Positions 63,917-64,000 of a stretch of DNA of 64,000 bases are shown one piece after another. Origin of the DNA: Lysinibacillus composti (GTDB taxonomy: Bacteria > Bacillota > Bacilli > Bacillales_A > Planococcaceae); the NCBI RefSeq assembly GCF_016908465.1, contig NZ_JAFBDY010000003.1, forward strand, positions 1 to 64,000. The letters run 5' to 3'. The position numbers and the translations under genes were made by a program. Below the pieces are notes generated by a model. That model saw only the letters and a list, made by a program, of their open reading frames with translations, searched no databases and had not been told where the DNA came from. Numbering within the stretch: the stretch's first letter is position 1; each line of letters starts with the position of its first letter.

Positions 63917-64000
63917 TTATTCTTTCTTACATTGTAGGCAAAAAGAAAAGTGGCTTTTGAAACGCCCCAGACTTTCATTCCCGTCAAGGGGATAGATGAC
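63917..64000 (-). CDS. Possible 3' end of a gene cut by the window edge
   Basis: An open frame of 27 codons plus TAA enters from the right edge on the minus strand, 90 bp upstream of ktrD. The C-terminus ends LGRFKSHFSFCLQCKKE, with a CxxC pair. Too short to identify; it could also be chance. Confidence 0.25.
   Translation of the reverse strand, partial: VIYPLDGNESLGRFKSHFSFCLQCKKE

Noticed and set aside
63940-64000. Right end of an IS200/IS605-like element (CCCC...GGGG hairpin near the window edge)
   Set aside because: No tnpB or tnpA sequence is visible on this side; the pattern is too short and equally explained by the tail of a coding frame.

Overview
The window is a low-GC chromosomal segment of an endospore-forming Gram-positive bacterium, most likely a Lysinibacillus/Solibacillus-like member of the Planococcaceae/Bacillaceae. 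This rests on Shine-Dalgarno-rich starts including many GTG/TTG codons, sigma-A promoters of the form TTGaca-N17-TATAAT, Spo0E and sporulation-kinase genes, and gene neighbourhoods resembling the Bacillus subtilis speA-ykt-yla, pdh, rpoY-rnjA, yku and ykv-ykr regions. No tRNA, rRNA, complete insertion sequence, prophage or CRISPR array was seen. Most of the window is core genome.

Layout. 1-6.4 kb: ylaH, typA, ylaF, suhB, ykzI-like, yktB, yktA and a nitronate monooxygenase. 6.5-9.4 kb: speA and an LrgA/LrgB pair. 9.5-15.1 kb: a tripartite tricarboxylate uptake operon (tctC-tctB-tctA) behind a CitA/CitB-type two-component system. 15.3-19.3 kb: an RND exporter and its divergent TetR regulator. 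19.5-24.4 kb: the pdhABCD operon. 24.7-28.6 kb: peptide deformylase, a HAD phosphatase, a 23-codon cationic peptide gene, rpoY and rnjA. 28.8-31.9 kb: ktrC, a methyltransferase, a DUF2935 protein and a thioredoxin-like protein. 32-36.3 kb: a polyamine uptake operon with its own XRE-cupin regulator, followed by a triplicated structured repeat. 36.9-42.2 kb: an MFS exporter and a probable 3-hydroxybutyrate module (activator, GntP permease, dehydrogenase). 42.4-46.4 kb: dapL-dapH, ccpC and cbpB. 46.5-49.1 kb: fadH and a GGDEF/EAL protein. 49.2-52.9 kb: ppx-ppk. 53.2-56.4 kb: cheV, an MFS transporter and a YkwC-like dehydrogenase. 56.9-63.8 kb: Spo0E-like phosphatase, ykvS, a CPBP protein, a lipoprotein, a MarR repressor, a sporulation-type histidine kinase and ktrD.

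Functional links. ktrC (28.8 kb) and ktrD (62.5 kb) would form a potassium channel, and cbpB belongs to the c-di-AMP-binding CBS family tied to the same potassium/(p)ppGpp network. The Spo0E phosphatase and the sporulation-type kinase push Spo0A phosphorylation in opposite directions, and Spo0A-box-like sequences lie upstream of both. speA and potABCD cover polyamine synthesis and uptake.

Most notable non-textbook signals: (1) a family of covarying, multi-hairpin intergenic repeats at 3664-3757, 4794-4996, 28577-28710, 36317-36678 (three tandem 120-bp units) and 45371-45462; (2) a complete transcription unit for a 23-residue basic amphipathic peptide at 26274-26427; (3) an AAA+ activator whose sequence lacks the sigma-54-contacting GAFTGA loop; (4) face-to-face promoters for the exporter/TetR pair, each with a TGAC-N6-GTCA palindrome in its spacer.
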